Positions 16,557-25,941 of a stretch of 64,000 nt of DNA are shown here, piece after piece. This DNA comes from Dawidia cretensis (GTDB taxonomy: Bacteria > Bacteroidota > Bacteroidia > Cytophagales > Cyclobacteriaceae), in assembly GCF_018598175.1 (NCBI RefSeq), contig NZ_JAHESE010000001.1, positions 62,001 to 126,000 of the forward strand, in the 5' to 3' direction. The position numbers and the translations under genes were made by a program. A model generated the notes under the pieces. That model saw only the letters and a list, made by a program, of their open reading frames with translations, had not been told where the DNA came from and ran no database searches. The stretch's first letter is position 1; the number at the start of each line of letters is the position of its first letter.

Positions 16557-17309
16557 CTATTCCAGATATTCAATGATTGCCATGTTGTCTCCGGCCACGG
16601 TCTCAGGCTCAAAATTTAGTTGAAAACTCGTGGAATAAACAGACGACGCATCGAACATGTTCCGGATCTTCAAAGAAATCGTCTTCCCGTCCTGTTCGTA
16701 GGAAGCCGTCATTATATATCGGCCGAGGGGAATGTCGACCAGGCTGCCGTACTCCGCTGAATACGGCTCGCCCGTACGCATCGTTAATGTTTTGCCTTTG
16801 GAGCCGTCTATCAATTCACCAACAGGTTCAAGCGTAAAGATAATATTTTCCGGATCATATATCTCACTCCCGATAGCACCGTTGACACTAACGCTGGCAC
16901 CAAAATAGCCTGTCATGTCTTCCGGCTTTTTTCCTGTAAGCTTCCATTCAAAATTAACGACACCGCCTTCGTTGCTCAACACGTCCGTCACGTCGGATGC
17001 CAGGTCCAGTGTATACGTCTTGTTGTTTAGCGTATGCTGTATGGATGCAGACACGGCATACGTCCCAACCGTAGGCAGTGCGGCCTCGTATAGACCGTTT
17101 GCGTTTGTTTGTACGATGATGTTATTATTGTAAAACATCGTATTGTCGATTACCACTTCGGCACCCGCTATGGGGTTGCCCTGTGTATCGACTACTTTGC
17201 CGGTAATATAGCCTTCACGTGGGTTGACGGTATCGTCGGAGGCTTCGTCATCGTCGCTACAAGCGGTGACGAGCACGAGCGTAGCCACGAGACAAAGCGT
17301 AGCCTTCAT
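16557..17309 (-). CDS. Lipoprotein with carboxypeptidase-regulatory-like domain
   Basis: A 250-residue lipoprotein starting at ATG 17309 (MKATLCLVATLVLVTACSDDDE). The lipobox LVTAC is followed by an acidic SDDDE stretch. In Bacteroidota a charged region right after the lipidated Cys often directs surface export. Residues about 35-110 form a CarboxypepD_reg-like Ig-type domain (GYITGKVVDTQGNPIAGAEV, NANGLYEAALPTVGTYAVSA). The second half is beta-rich and of unknown family. It lies 62 bases downstream of the larger lipoprotein gene on the same strand and is probably cotranscribed with it. Confidence 0.85.
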   Translation of the reverse strand: MKATLCLVATLVLVTACSDDDEASDDTVNPREGYITGKVVDTQGNPIAGAEVVIDNTMFYNNNIIVQTNANGLYEAALPTVGTYAVSASIQHTLNNKTYTLDLASDVTDVLSNEGGVVNFEWKLTGKKPEDMTGYFGASVSVNGAIGSEIYDPENIIFTLEPVGELIDGSKGKTLTMRTGEPYSAEYGSLVDIPLGRYIMTASYEQDGKTISLKIRNMFDASSVYSTSFQLNFEPETVAGDNMAIIEYLE

Positions 17310-17371
17310 CGCGGATGTGTTTGTGTAGAGCATGGGTTATAAAGAGGTTTTAGTGATGGATGTGGATGGTA

Positions 17372-19477
17372 CTACTGCGGCTGATCCGGGTCGGGGGGAA
17401 AGTTTGGTGCCATGGTGCTCCACTCGAGCGTGATGGTAAAGTCCGGTCTGTCGCCGTCATACTCAATGAGGGAGCGATCGTCACCTTTGTCCTGGATCTT
17501 GCCAGGCTGGATGTTAAAAGTTGCATCGAACACGAGGTTAACGAGCTGGAACTTTTCGGTGGGGCTTTCCAGGCCCATGGCAACTTCTTCTCTGTCGGAT
17601 GTGCCACTGTCATCGGGGCATACCCAGTCGTTATAGACAGAATTAAGAGTAGTTTTGGGATTGAGAAATGACAGTGCGCGCAACTCAAAGCCGTCATCTT
17701 TTTCGGTAGAGATCACCAATATACTGGGCTCCGTCGGCCGCTGTCCATCGAACATCGGAAGAGTGCCCTGGCTGTTACCCCATGCGGCGTAGTAGGTATA
17801 CGTGCAGTTTCCGGGATTCGCTACGTATTTAGCATCACCACCAAATTTATAAGTAGCCTTCGTGTCGCGGGCGGGGCCGGGGTATATCGTGGGCTCAACT
17901 TTCACAGGATTTGCTGCCGGAGTCTTGCGATAGTAGCCAACATCACGGCGCACGTGAAAAGCAATGTTGGTCTCTTCTTTATACGCACCGGCGGACGGTC
18001 GGGTATATTTCAATGTGCCACGCCATTCCGTTAAGCGGCGCGGGTTACTCTCGTGATCACGGATCGTCACGACGACATCGCCCGCAGATCCTTTTCCCGA
18101 CGAAGGGATCTTACACTGGATCTGATCGCGCGACCAGTCTACTACTTCTACTTTCACACCATCGATCGTAACGGTGCGCTCACTGGCGCCGGGGTCATCG
18201 CCAAAGATGCCCCGGATGTAGAGCCAGTCAAAGTATTCGTACATCTCGAGGTAAGCAATGCTGGGGGTAAGGACGAAACGCGTATCCGGACTAATCTTGT
18301 TGTAGCACTTAAAGACAGACTGCTCTACGACATTACCCTCTTTTACGTCCGACACATTCAATCCTTTGGTCGCCATGTCTTTCATAACAGCGTCGATGTC
18401 GAACGGGCGCTGAAAAGGATCTTCCTGGGGAATGGGAAAGCTTGATCCACCACCGGGAGCGTTGGCGCCGAGCAGGCGATCGAATACAAACTTGGCGGCA
18501 ACATAGCCGTCGGATTCATAGATGGGTTTTGTCCAGCCGAGGTAGGCCGCGTGTTTGTTCGCCGCTTTGCTGATGACGGTCTCCCGGAACTCTACGCCGC
18601 TGGGCATTTCGCGAAAGCCGTTGCATGCTGTAAAATATATCAGTGCGTTCTCGCCGAAGCTCATGTGTTCTTTGACAAAGGCGGCGGTAAAAGCGTAGTG
18701 CTTCTCCACCGTCACGTTGCCGGGCGAGGGCTCGTCGTTCGCGGCGACCATGTAGCCGAGGCGTAAGTTATCGAGGTCGTCTTTGAAGGCGGCTTCATTT
18801 GCGGGCGTACACTTGTCGGTTGTCCAGAAGCCGAGCGTCGCGGGAATTTGTTTGCCGCCTACTTGTCTCAGGTCGGTGGCGCCGCCGTGCGTGCTGAGGT
18901 AAAAGATGGCGTGGTCGTTACCGATCTTTTTGAGGTTCTCCACGGAAGCGATATCGCTGTGTATGTCGTAGTCGCTTTTGGATTTTGCAAAGATCTGTTT
19001 TATGGCAGCTGTAGGGTCGATGAAGCCCGTCCCCATACCGTTGAGAAGCGTCACTTTCTTTTGTTTCGGCAGCTCCTGCGGACGGGCCGCGGGATCAGTG
19101 CCATAGACAGGCAACGCACCAGCTGTCTCAGCTTGCTCCTGGCGGCCGCCTTGTTGTCCGTGAGGAACGCGCTTTAGGTTATTAACAAACATAATGGAGC
19201 GGCCGTCACGAAAATAGGCCCATACGTTTTTCTCCTCTTCGGCAATGCCGGCGTCGGCAATGTTGGGCTGTGTTTTAAGCCAGTCTAATAATTGTTGTGA
19301 GGCAGTTGCTTCGTCTGTAGCCAGCAGAGATTCATATTTGGCACGGCAGGATTCGAGGGTTTCGATGCGAACTTCATCGGTGATCGGGTCAACGGGATCG
19401 TTGGGGGTTGCCTGGTCGTCGTCGTGGCAACTGGATAGGAGGATCGCGCACAGTAGGAGGTAGAATACGTTTTTCAT
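17372..19477 (-). CDS. Large lipoprotein with caspase/gingipain-like catalytic dyad and TIG-like domain
   Basis: A 701-residue lipoprotein. The signal peptide ends in lipobox LLSSC with lipidated C17, followed by HDDD. Residues about 140-370 have the plan of clan CD cysteine peptidases: a strand then H197-G in IFYLSTHGGATD, and a second strand then C285 in ALIYFTACNGFRE. That His-Gly / Ala-Cys pair is the catalytic arrangement of caspases, CHAT proteins and gingipains. Residues about 425-500 look like an IPT/TIG Ig-like domain (LYIRGIFGDDPGASERTVTI). The C-terminal 190 residues are unassigned. The surface protease role is inferred, since no family hit could be tested. It is cotranscribed with the smaller lipoprotein. 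Confidence 0.8.
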   Translation of the reverse strand: MKNVFYLLLCAILLSSCHDDDQATPNDPVDPITDEVRIETLESCRAKYESLLATDEATASQQLLDWLKTQPNIADAGIAEEEKNVWAYFRDGRSIMFVNNLKRVPHGQQGGRQEQAETAGALPVYGTDPAARPQELPKQKKVTLLNGMGTGFIDPTAAIKQIFAKSKSDYDIHSDIASVENLKKIGNDHAIFYLSTHGGATDLRQVGGKQIPATLGFWTTDKCTPANEAAFKDDLDNLRLGYMVAANDEPSPGNVTVEKHYAFTAAFVKEHMSFGENALIYFTACNGFREMPSGVEFRETVISKAANKHAAYLGWTKPIYESDGYVAAKFVFDRLLGANAPGGGSSFPIPQEDPFQRPFDIDAVMKDMATKGLNVSDVKEGNVVEQSVFKCYNKISPDTRFVLTPSIAYLEMYEYFDWLYIRGIFGDDPGASERTVTIDGVKVEVVDWSRDQIQCKIPSSGKGSAGDVVVTIRDHESNPRRLTEWRGTLKYTRPSAGAYKEETNIAFHVRRDVGYYRKTPAANPVKVEPTIYPGPARDTKATYKFGGDAKYVANPGNCTYTYYAAWGNSQGTLPMFDGQRPTEPSILVISTEKDDGFELRALSFLNPKTTLNSVYNDWVCPDDSGTSDREEVAMGLESPTEKFQLVNLVFDATFNIQPGKIQDKGDDRSLIEYDGDRPDFTITLEWSTMAPNFPPDPDQPQ

Positions 19478-19596
19478 CGCACAGGTTTTGTGTAGTTGTG
19501 GATACGGCGAAAAGGGCGGGCAGTTAACTACATGAACGGGGGGCCAATTGGAATATACCCCAGGATGGAGGATGGAGACAATGCAGTGTCACACTG

Positions 19597-21981
19597 TTAT
19601 CGTACGCGACTATTTTCGGTAGCGCCGGTGGATTGACTTTGATAGCTGCTCTTCTTTAGCTGCCCAAAGGTGTAGGTGACGATGAGGCGATAGTAGTCGG
19701 TATTAAACGTGCGTTGGTAGATGATATGTGTTTGGCCGACGTCGTAGTGGCCGGAGGGATAGCTGGTGTGGTACATGTCGTTGGCGGTGATGCTGACTTT
19801 GATGGCCTTGTTCAGGAATTCTTTTTCAGCTCCCAGTGTGACGAGCCAGCGGTCATAGTCAAAATATAGGCCTTGCGAGCGTTGGCCAAGGTACCAGCCC
19901 AGGAGTTGTAAGGAGAACAGCCTACCGACGTTTATTTTGTTGTTAGTGTATAAATACACCTGGGGGCTGACGGCCAGCATGGTGAATCCGTTGTCGCTGT
20001 CAATACGTTTGCTATAACTGACGCTCACACTGTTAGTGGATGTGAACCAGGAGCGACTGAACGTTGCCGAGGCGGTGGCAAAGTAGTTGTGGCCACGCCT
20101 GAGGTTGATGGCTTTTAGCACATAGCTTTTGTCATCGTCACCGCGGATGGCCGCACCACTCATAGGCGTGATGTTATAGCTGTAACCGGCTTTTAGGTCG
20201 AGCATACGCCAGGCAGCACCTAATTCCACTGCGTGTACTTTTTCGGGTTTCAGGTCGGGGTTTCCTGCGGAAGAGGTGAAGGCGTCCTGGTAAATAAGCG
20301 CGGGACTGAGTGATTGGTATGACGGACGTATAATGCGTGAAGTATATGCGGCGCGCAGCTTGAGGTCTGGCGATGCTGTAATGGCGATCTGTGCTTGCGG
20401 GAAGAGGTTTACGTATGTGTCGCGAAAGGTGCTTTGCTCGCGGATCGAGGTGTATAAGGTGTAGTGCGTCCGCTCGGCGCGCAGACCCAACCCGTATGTA
20501 ATGGATTTATTGATGATGCCATCGTATTGCGTGTAGGCTGCTGAGATAGTTTCGTCGTAAGAGAAGTCGTTCGTACGCTGAGGATCAGGAGTATGCTCGC
20601 CGCCTTCGCCGATTTCGTAGAACGACAGGTCGGCCGCTACACGGGCGATGCTAAGCTTGGTGCCAAAAGCCAGTCTGCCTCCGCGAGGGAATACATGCAC
20701 GAAGTCGGCTTGTGGGCTGAGAATTTTAATGGGGTTATTTTGATGGCTTCCCAAAACGCGGATGGTTTCATCGTTGTTGACAAGGTTGTTTTCGCGGATA
20801 TCGTCGTCGCGATACCAGCTATAGGTTGAGAGCTGGCCGCCAACGAAAAGGTAAGATCCCAGGGTGTCGAGCATCGTTTTGCTATTGACGGTAACGGCGT
20901 TGTTACGGGTGAGATTGATGCGTGCGGTGCGCGAGCTATAGCGGCTGTCTTCAGTATGGGTGGTGATAAAGTTTCGGCTTTGCAGGTCGTCGTCGATGCG
21001 TTCATGGAAGCCGTTGTATTCTACGGATGCATAACTGCCGCCGCGCAGGGCGTATGACATCCCCAGGCTGTAGTTCGACACGTCCTTGTAATCGCGTTGG
21101 CGATCCCACCGTAGTTGTGAGTTCATGTAGTCTGTGTCGGCCGGACGTGTGCGCGTGGTGTTGAGCACTTCGCGCTCGTTGCCGCGGCGCAGGTCGAAGT
21201 TACCGGCCACGTCGATGCGCCCTTTCTTCGCGGTGGCGTTGATCTGGGTATTGGTGGCGCCGCCGGCATATTGCGACCATGTTCCCTGCTGGTTAACGGT
21301 GGCACGGTAGCCATCGGGCATGTCGGCTTTGGTGATGATGTTGATCACGGCTTGCCCTTCGGCGTCGTAGGATGCCGGCGGGTTGGTGATGATCTCGATG
21401 CTTTTTACCTGCGCGGCTGATACCGACCCGAGGCGTTCTTGCGTGATGCGTTTGCCATTGAGATATAAAATCGCCTGGCCTCGACCAAAGACCGAGAGGC
21501 CGTTGTCGTCGGAGATGACATTGGGGGAGCGTGACAGAATCTCTTGCACCGAGCTGCTGGTCGCCAGTACGGTATTTGCTACGTTGACTTGCAGCACGCC
21601 GTCGGCGCGGGTGGTGAACAGGGGCACGTCGCCGGTGATCTCAACCTCACCGAGTAGCTCCGGGTTGTCGCGCACGATGAGGGTGCCCAGGTCCACACGG
21701 GACCGGCCGGCCAGGGATACATACAGAATAGTATCGCCAAACTGGATGGACGTTAGCTTCAGGAGCACCTCGTGCTGGGGCAGATCGGCCAACGTAAAAT
21801 CGCCTTCCAGGAAGCTGGCGCCCTGGAGCAGACTGGAGTCGCGGACGGACAGGGCCAGGGCATTGCCCATCTGTAGCTCGCCGGTTGGGCTGGCGACCCG
21901 GCCGGTCAGGGTGTGTCGGTCCTGGGTAAAGGCATGTGCTGAAAGCAGTGTCAGCAGTAAACTGATCAGTGTGTATCGCAT
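19597..21981 (-). CDS. TonB-dependent outer-membrane receptor (outer membrane beta-barrel family)
   Basis: About 794 residues from ATG 21981 (MRYTLISLLLTLLSAHAFTQ), which gives a clean signal peptide. ATG 21987 is equally possible. A carboxypeptidase-regulatory-like domain follows (HTLTGRVASPTGEL). The plug domain contains VQEILSRSPNVISDDNGLSV, FGRGQAILYLNGKRI and VKSIEIITNPPASYDAEGQA, then VINIITK. The remaining 570 residues are alternating aromatic beta-strands of a 22-strand barrel of the OMP_b-brl_3 type. No SusD-like partner is next to it, so it is not a standard polysaccharide locus. It is divergent from a membrane-anchored AraC regulator that may control it. The substrate is unknown. 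Confidence 0.93.
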   Translation of the reverse strand: MRYTLISLLLTLLSAHAFTQDRHTLTGRVASPTGELQMGNALALSVRDSSLLQGASFLEGDFTLADLPQHEVLLKLTSIQFGDTILYVSLAGRSRVDLGTLIVRDNPELLGEVEITGDVPLFTTRADGVLQVNVANTVLATSSSVQEILSRSPNVISDDNGLSVFGRGQAILYLNGKRITQERLGSVSAAQVKSIEIITNPPASYDAEGQAVINIITKADMPDGYRATVNQQGTWSQYAGGATNTQINATAKKGRIDVAGNFDLRRGNEREVLNTTRTRPADTDYMNSQLRWDRQRDYKDVSNYSLGMSYALRGGSYASVEYNGFHERIDDDLQSRNFITTHTEDSRYSSRTARINLTRNNAVTVNSKTMLDTLGSYLFVGGQLSTYSWYRDDDIRENNLVNNDETIRVLGSHQNNPIKILSPQADFVHVFPRGGRLAFGTKLSIARVAADLSFYEIGEGGEHTPDPQRTNDFSYDETISAAYTQYDGIINKSITYGLGLRAERTHYTLYTSIREQSTFRDTYVNLFPQAQIAITASPDLKLRAAYTSRIIRPSYQSLSPALIYQDAFTSSAGNPDLKPEKVHAVELGAAWRMLDLKAGYSYNITPMSGAAIRGDDDKSYVLKAINLRRGHNYFATASATFSRSWFTSTNSVSVSYSKRIDSDNGFTMLAVSPQVYLYTNNKINVGRLFSLQLLGWYLGQRSQGLYFDYDRWLVTLGAEKEFLNKAIKVSITANDMYHTSYPSGHYDVGQTHIIYQRTFNTDYYRLIVTYTFGQLKKSSYQSQSTGATENSRVR

Positions 21982-22207
21982 AGGCATCGGGCGGTCCATC
22001 TCCTCTTGTTTTTCTTGCAAGGATGCGATGTAAGGCCGTGGAACACTTTAAAAAACATGTTTTTTATAATGAAAAAGGGCGTTTCTTGAAAAAGTCGGGG
22101 CGCGGTGGCCAGGGTCAGTAGACTAAAATATCACCCACTCCGTAATGATAAAGTAACAGCTTATGGGTTAATTGAGAGCGGAAGAAATCGGTTGGACTGC
22201 AAAGATC

Positions 22208-23215
22208 ATGGTTGCTAAAGGTGTCATATTAGTATTGAGCTGTCTGGGGGTGATCCAGGCATTGTTCCTGTGTGTGTATTTGTTCAGCCTCCGCGACCGG
22301 CGCTCGAACCTGCTGCTGGCGTTCCTGCTGCTAAGCCTCACGGTGCGCATCGGCAAATCGGTGGTGTTTGTCTACCTGGACCTCGACCCGCGCGTGCGCA
22401 ACCTGGCCATCGCCACCGTCCTTGCTACCGGGCCCTTGCTGTGGCTCTACGGGAAGGCACTGTTGGAAAAGCAAGCTTTCGCTGCCCGACAGTACCTGCA
22501 CCTGGTTCCTTTCGGGCTATACTTTTTGCTAAGCCCGATCATTCCCAACGACGGCAGCCTGTTGTCACGGATCCTCTATCCGTCGGTGCTGCTGCACCAG
22601 ACGATCTACCTGGTGGTTTCCTGGTTTTACCTTTTTAAGGTACCGGTTGGTACACGGCTGAAGTCATGGTATCGCAATATTGTGATTGGGGTGAGTACGG
22701 TGCTGCTGGTATATGGAGGCGTGTATCTTGGATTTATTCCCTTCTATATTTTAGGTGCGGTGTTCTTTTCGTTGCTGGTCTATATTTTCTCGTACATGCT
22801 GTTGAAGCGACATGTGTTTGCGTTGGAGAAGTATACCAGTTCGACGATCGACGGTGCGACGGCCCGTCAGCTGGTGCAGCAGGTTAAGAGCTTGTTCGAG
22901 CAGCACGATGCTTATTTGGATAGTGAGCTTACATTGAAACGCCTGGCGGAGCAACTGTCGGTGAGCGCGCGGGATTTGTCGCAGGCTATTAATGAGCAAG
23001 AGGGAAAGAACTTTGCGGAGTTTGTGAATCAATATCGTATTGCGAAAGCGAAGACGATGCTGGCGGACCCGGTCTATGCACAGGAAAAGGTGGCGAGCAT
23101 TGCGTATGACTGTGGGTTTGGGACGGTGACGTCGTTTAATGTGGCGTTTAAGGCTGCTACGCAGATGACGCCGACGCAGTATCGGGAGCAGGTTAAAATC
23201 GAATCCAGTTATTAG
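22208..23215 (+). CDS. Membrane-anchored AraC-family regulator
   Basis: A 335-residue protein starting at ATG 22208 (MVAKGVILVLSCLGVIQALF); an in-frame TTG at 22172 is less likely. The N-terminal 200 residues contain about six or seven hydrophobic helices (LLLAFLLLSLTVRIGKSVVF, YLHLVPFGLYFLLSPII, NIVIGVSTVLLVYGGVYLGF, FFSLLVYIFSYMLL). The C-terminal 100 residues are an AraC-type double helix-turn-helix (LTLKRLAEQLSVSARDLSQA and VASIAYDCGFGTVTSFNVAF). It probably senses a membrane or periplasmic cue directly. The divergent TonB-dependent receptor gene is the natural target. Confidence 0.93.
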   Translation: MVAKGVILVLSCLGVIQALFLCVYLFSLRDRRSNLLLAFLLLSLTVRIGKSVVFVYLDLDPRVRNLAIATVLATGPLLWLYGKALLEKQAFAARQYLHLVPFGLYFLLSPIIPNDGSLLSRILYPSVLLHQTIYLVVSWFYLFKVPVGTRLKSWYRNIVIGVSTVLLVYGGVYLGFIPFYILGAVFFSLLVYIFSYMLLKRHVFALEKYTSSTIDGATARQLVQQVKSLFEQHDAYLDSELTLKRLAEQLSVSARDLSQAINEQEGKNFAEFVNQYRIAKAKTMLADPVYAQEKVASIAYDCGFGTVTSFNVAFKAATQMTPTQYREQVKIESSY

Positions 23216-23230
23216 TCTATAGCGCAATAT

Positions 23231-24037
23231 ATGAATCAAGGACTTCCCGAATACGAGGCAATCTCATTCCAACGCATCATCAGGAAAGGTGGACATACTG
23301 AACCCTGGAGTGTAATCGTCCAAACACCTCAAGGACCCAAGCAATATATCGTTAAGTTATATACCACGTCACAAATTGAGTCCAAGAACTGTGTAACCGC
23401 GGAAGTGGTAGGAAATGTCTTAGCCAAAGAATTCGACTTACATGCTCCGACAGCCGCGCTGATTCACTTTTCAAACGACTTCGTGATGCGCCTCGGCCGC
23501 GAAGAACAGTCAGTACTCGACAAAAGAGATGAACGGGTTAAGTTTGGCACTGAACTGATAGAAGGACATTTTCGTTTTGAGTCAGGACTCGAGGAAACAT
23601 TATTAACGAAGTACTTAGAGGTCGATACACTCTATGCCTTCGATAGTTTCATACGAAATGGAGACCGAGGTCAACGCAAACCGAACTTATTGTTAACTGC
23701 GCTTGATAAGGCTTGGGTTATTGATCATGAAATGGCACTTGACTTCAGCGAAGAAACAAAAGACAATCTCATCAAGGGGATATGGGAAGAACGATTTACC
23801 CGTTATCACATAAGCTACGATTACCTGATCAATTCGCAGACAAAAATTGAAGAGGACTATTTTAACGCTTTTGAAGAACTGACTCGAACTGTTAACTTAA
23901 ACATATTAATCCCATATTTTAACCAATTAGAGGCCCATTTTTATGATACTAACCGTGTGGCTGTCTTGTCATACCTACAGTTCGTTAAACAAAATTGTGC
24001 TACCTTTGTTGAGATTTTGCGTAAATCACTGAGATGA
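23231..24037 (+). CDS. HipA-like kinase (HipA_2 type)
   Basis: A 268-residue cytosolic protein with the kinase core of short HipA-like proteins. The ATP-lysine candidate is K42 in QYIVKLYTTS. The catalytic loop reads FDSFIRNGDRGQRKPNLLL, with D145 and N152. The metal-binding segment is WVIDHEMALDF, with D165. It lacks the N-terminal subdomain 1 of classical HipA toxins and no HipB-like antitoxin precedes it. Its stop overlaps the next start as ATGA, so it is coupled to a DUF3037-type protein. Composition is AT-rich against its neighbours, which suggests transfer. A role in defence, stress or toxin-antitoxin action is plausible but unproven. Confidence 0.88.
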   Translation: MNQGLPEYEAISFQRIIRKGGHTEPWSVIVQTPQGPKQYIVKLYTTSQIESKNCVTAEVVGNVLAKEFDLHAPTAALIHFSNDFVMRLGREEQSVLDKRDERVKFGTELIEGHFRFESGLEETLLTKYLEVDTLYAFDSFIRNGDRGQRKPNLLLTALDKAWVIDHEMALDFSEETKDNLIKGIWEERFTRYHISYDYLINSQTKIEEDYFNAFEELTRTVNLNILIPYFNQLEAHFYDTNRVAVLSYLQFVKQNCATFVEILRKSLR

Positions 24038-24876
24038 GTAATTACTTTCTATATTCGATTTTACAGTACAAACACTCGTTGACATTAGGTGAGTCGTTGA
24101 ATATTGGATTACTTTTTCACTTCCCGAGCGAGAGAATTATCACCTTCATTCAAGGTGATAGTCATCGTTTGGAATCGATATATCCAAATTTCGATTCTTC
24201 GCTCTTTGATGCGTTTCTTCGAAACATTTCACAAAAAGTCTCTCAAAAAAGAGAAATAGGTTTTGAAACTGATCCCAAAATCAGTTTTAAAAATTACATA
24301 CATGATCACATTCTCGGCGAGGATGAGACTGCCTTGCAATTTTCTGAGCCTGTATTTGTCATTAACTTTGATTCCCCAAAATCTCATGAGGAAACAATAC
24401 AATCCTATGCTCGTCTACTTATACCCTCCCTGGATGAAAAGGCGAAATATCATGAAGAGCTTTTATTGAGAAAATATAAATCCCTTGTTTTTGATAACCA
24501 TACTGAACTGAAACATAAATTCAAAAAGGACAGCACCATTATCGCTAATGGATTGACTTTGAAATTTGAATTAGCTTGGAAGAACGGTTCCACCAATTTC
24601 ATACAACCCATTAGTTTTGATCTTGCGACGGAAGAAGCGATTCAAGACAAATCAATTCGATACTATGGCACTTTAAACTTGCTTGGCGATTATGCCAAAA
24701 ATCACAATTATCGTTTCGACTTGCTAGTCGCGAAACCTCGAAATACAACATTGCTGCTTGCTTATGAAAATGCATTAGATAATCTCAAGAAGGCAAATGC
24801 CCCTAAGGAGATTATAACCGAAGACAAGATCGAGCAGTATTCTAATAAGACTATACTAGAGCTTTCAGCTATCTAA
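24034..24876 (+). CDS. DUF3037-type protein coupled to HipA-like kinase
   Basis: A 280-residue protein whose first 120 residues match the DUF3037 pattern (YFLYSILQYKHSLTLGESLN, IGLLFHFPSERIITFI). DUF3037 genes are often next to short HipA-like kinases, which is the case here with a 4-base ATGA overlap. No membrane or signal segment is present. The C-terminal half (about 140-280) is mixed alpha/beta and unassigned. It may be the kinase substrate, inhibitor or adaptor. AT-rich composition and rare-codon look are shared with the kinase, so the two moved together. Confidence 0.82.
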   Translation: MSNYFLYSILQYKHSLTLGESLNIGLLFHFPSERIITFIQGDSHRLESIYPNFDSSLFDAFLRNISQKVSQKREIGFETDPKISFKNYIHDHILGEDETALQFSEPVFVINFDSPKSHEETIQSYARLLIPSLDEKAKYHEELLLRKYKSLVFDNHTELKHKFKKDSTIIANGLTLKFELAWKNGSTNFIQPISFDLATEEAIQDKSIRYYGTLNLLGDYAKNHNYRFDLLVAKPRNTTLLLAYENALDNLKKANAPKEIITEDKIEQYSNKTILELSAI

Positions 24877-24912
24877 TCTCATTGCAATTAACTCATCACC
24901 CAATCGCCTATC

Positions 24913-25830
24913 GTGAAGATTGTTTCTGTAGAGGAGTTTTATAAGCAGCTGCAAGATGCAGGTAAGGGAAGTGCTGGCATGCCGGTGCCGGAGGGGAATC
25001 AGCATCAGGGACATTTTAATGTGTTTGATTTGGCGGCGGTGGCAGGGAAGCCGATGGCGATGCCGTATGATCGACGGGCGTATTATAAGATCAGTTTTAT
25101 TCAGGGTGCGAATCGTGCGGAGTATGCGGACAAGGTGATTCAGATTGAGAAGCAGGCCCTGCTCTTTGCTACGCCGAAGGTGCCGTATCATTGGTTGCCG
25201 CAAGGTGAAAGGCAGCAGGGGGCGTTCTGTATTTTTACGGGTGAGTTTCTTAATAAGACGCAGCATGGTTTGACGCTTGATAACCTGCCGTTGTTCCAGC
25301 CCGGGGGTTGCCCGGTGTTTGAGATTTCGGACGATGAGGCGGCGGATATAGCGGATATCTTTCGGCGGATTCGGAAGGAAGTGGCATCAGACTATGCTTA
25401 TAAATATGACTTGCTGCGGAATTATGTGATGGAGTTGATCCATTATGGGCAGAAGCTGCGGCCGGGGGCTACGGTGCCGGCGGCGCATGGGGCGTCGGCC
25501 CGGGTGTCGTCGTTGTTTACGGAATTGTTGGAGCGGCAGTTTCCGGTGGTGCCGCAGCAGCAGTCGCTTGGCCTGCGTACGCCGAAGGATTATGCTGACC
25601 GGCTCGCGATACATGTCAATCATCTCAATAAAGTATTAAAGGAGTCAACGGGCTCTACGACGACAAAGATCATCAGCGATCGCATTTTGCAAGAAGCTAA
25701 GATCCTGTTAAAAAATAGCAATTGGACTGTGTCCGAGATCTCTTATTCGCTCGGCTTTGAAGAGGTGGCGCACTTTTCGAACTTCTTTAAGAAGCGCACG
25801 GCCCTGACACCACTGGCTTTCCGCGCTTAG
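24913..25830 (+). CDS. AraC-family transcriptional regulator
   Basis: A 305-residue soluble regulator starting at GTG 24913. The N-terminal cupin-like sensing domain (residues about 30-130) includes AYYKISFIQGANRAEYADKV and HWLPQGERQQGAFCIFTGEF. The C-terminal AraC double helix-turn-helix includes YADRLAIHVNHLNKVLKEST and WTVSEISYSLGFEEVAHFSN, then FFKKRTALTPLAFR. The next gene, an SDR oxidoreductase 111 bases on, is the likely target. Between them GTGGGC/GCCCAC (25892-25908) is a small inverted repeat that might be an operator. Confidence 0.92.
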   Translation: MKIVSVEEFYKQLQDAGKGSAGMPVPEGNQHQGHFNVFDLAAVAGKPMAMPYDRRAYYKISFIQGANRAEYADKVIQIEKQALLFATPKVPYHWLPQGERQQGAFCIFTGEFLNKTQHGLTLDNLPLFQPGGCPVFEISDDEAADIADIFRRIRKEVASDYAYKYDLLRNYVMELIHYGQKLRPGATVPAAHGASARVSSLFTELLERQFPVVPQQQSLGLRTPKDYADRLAIHVNHLNKVLKESTGSTTTKIISDRILQEAKILLKNSNWTVSEISYSLGFEEVAHFSNFFKKRTALTPLAFRA

Positions 25831-25941
25831 CCGGTGGGCGAATCCCCCTTATTTGAAATTCGCAAATCTTCGATTGATCCTCGCAAATGCTGTGGGCGCC
25901 AGGCCCACCATCTTTGTGCTACAATTAATCACAACACAACG

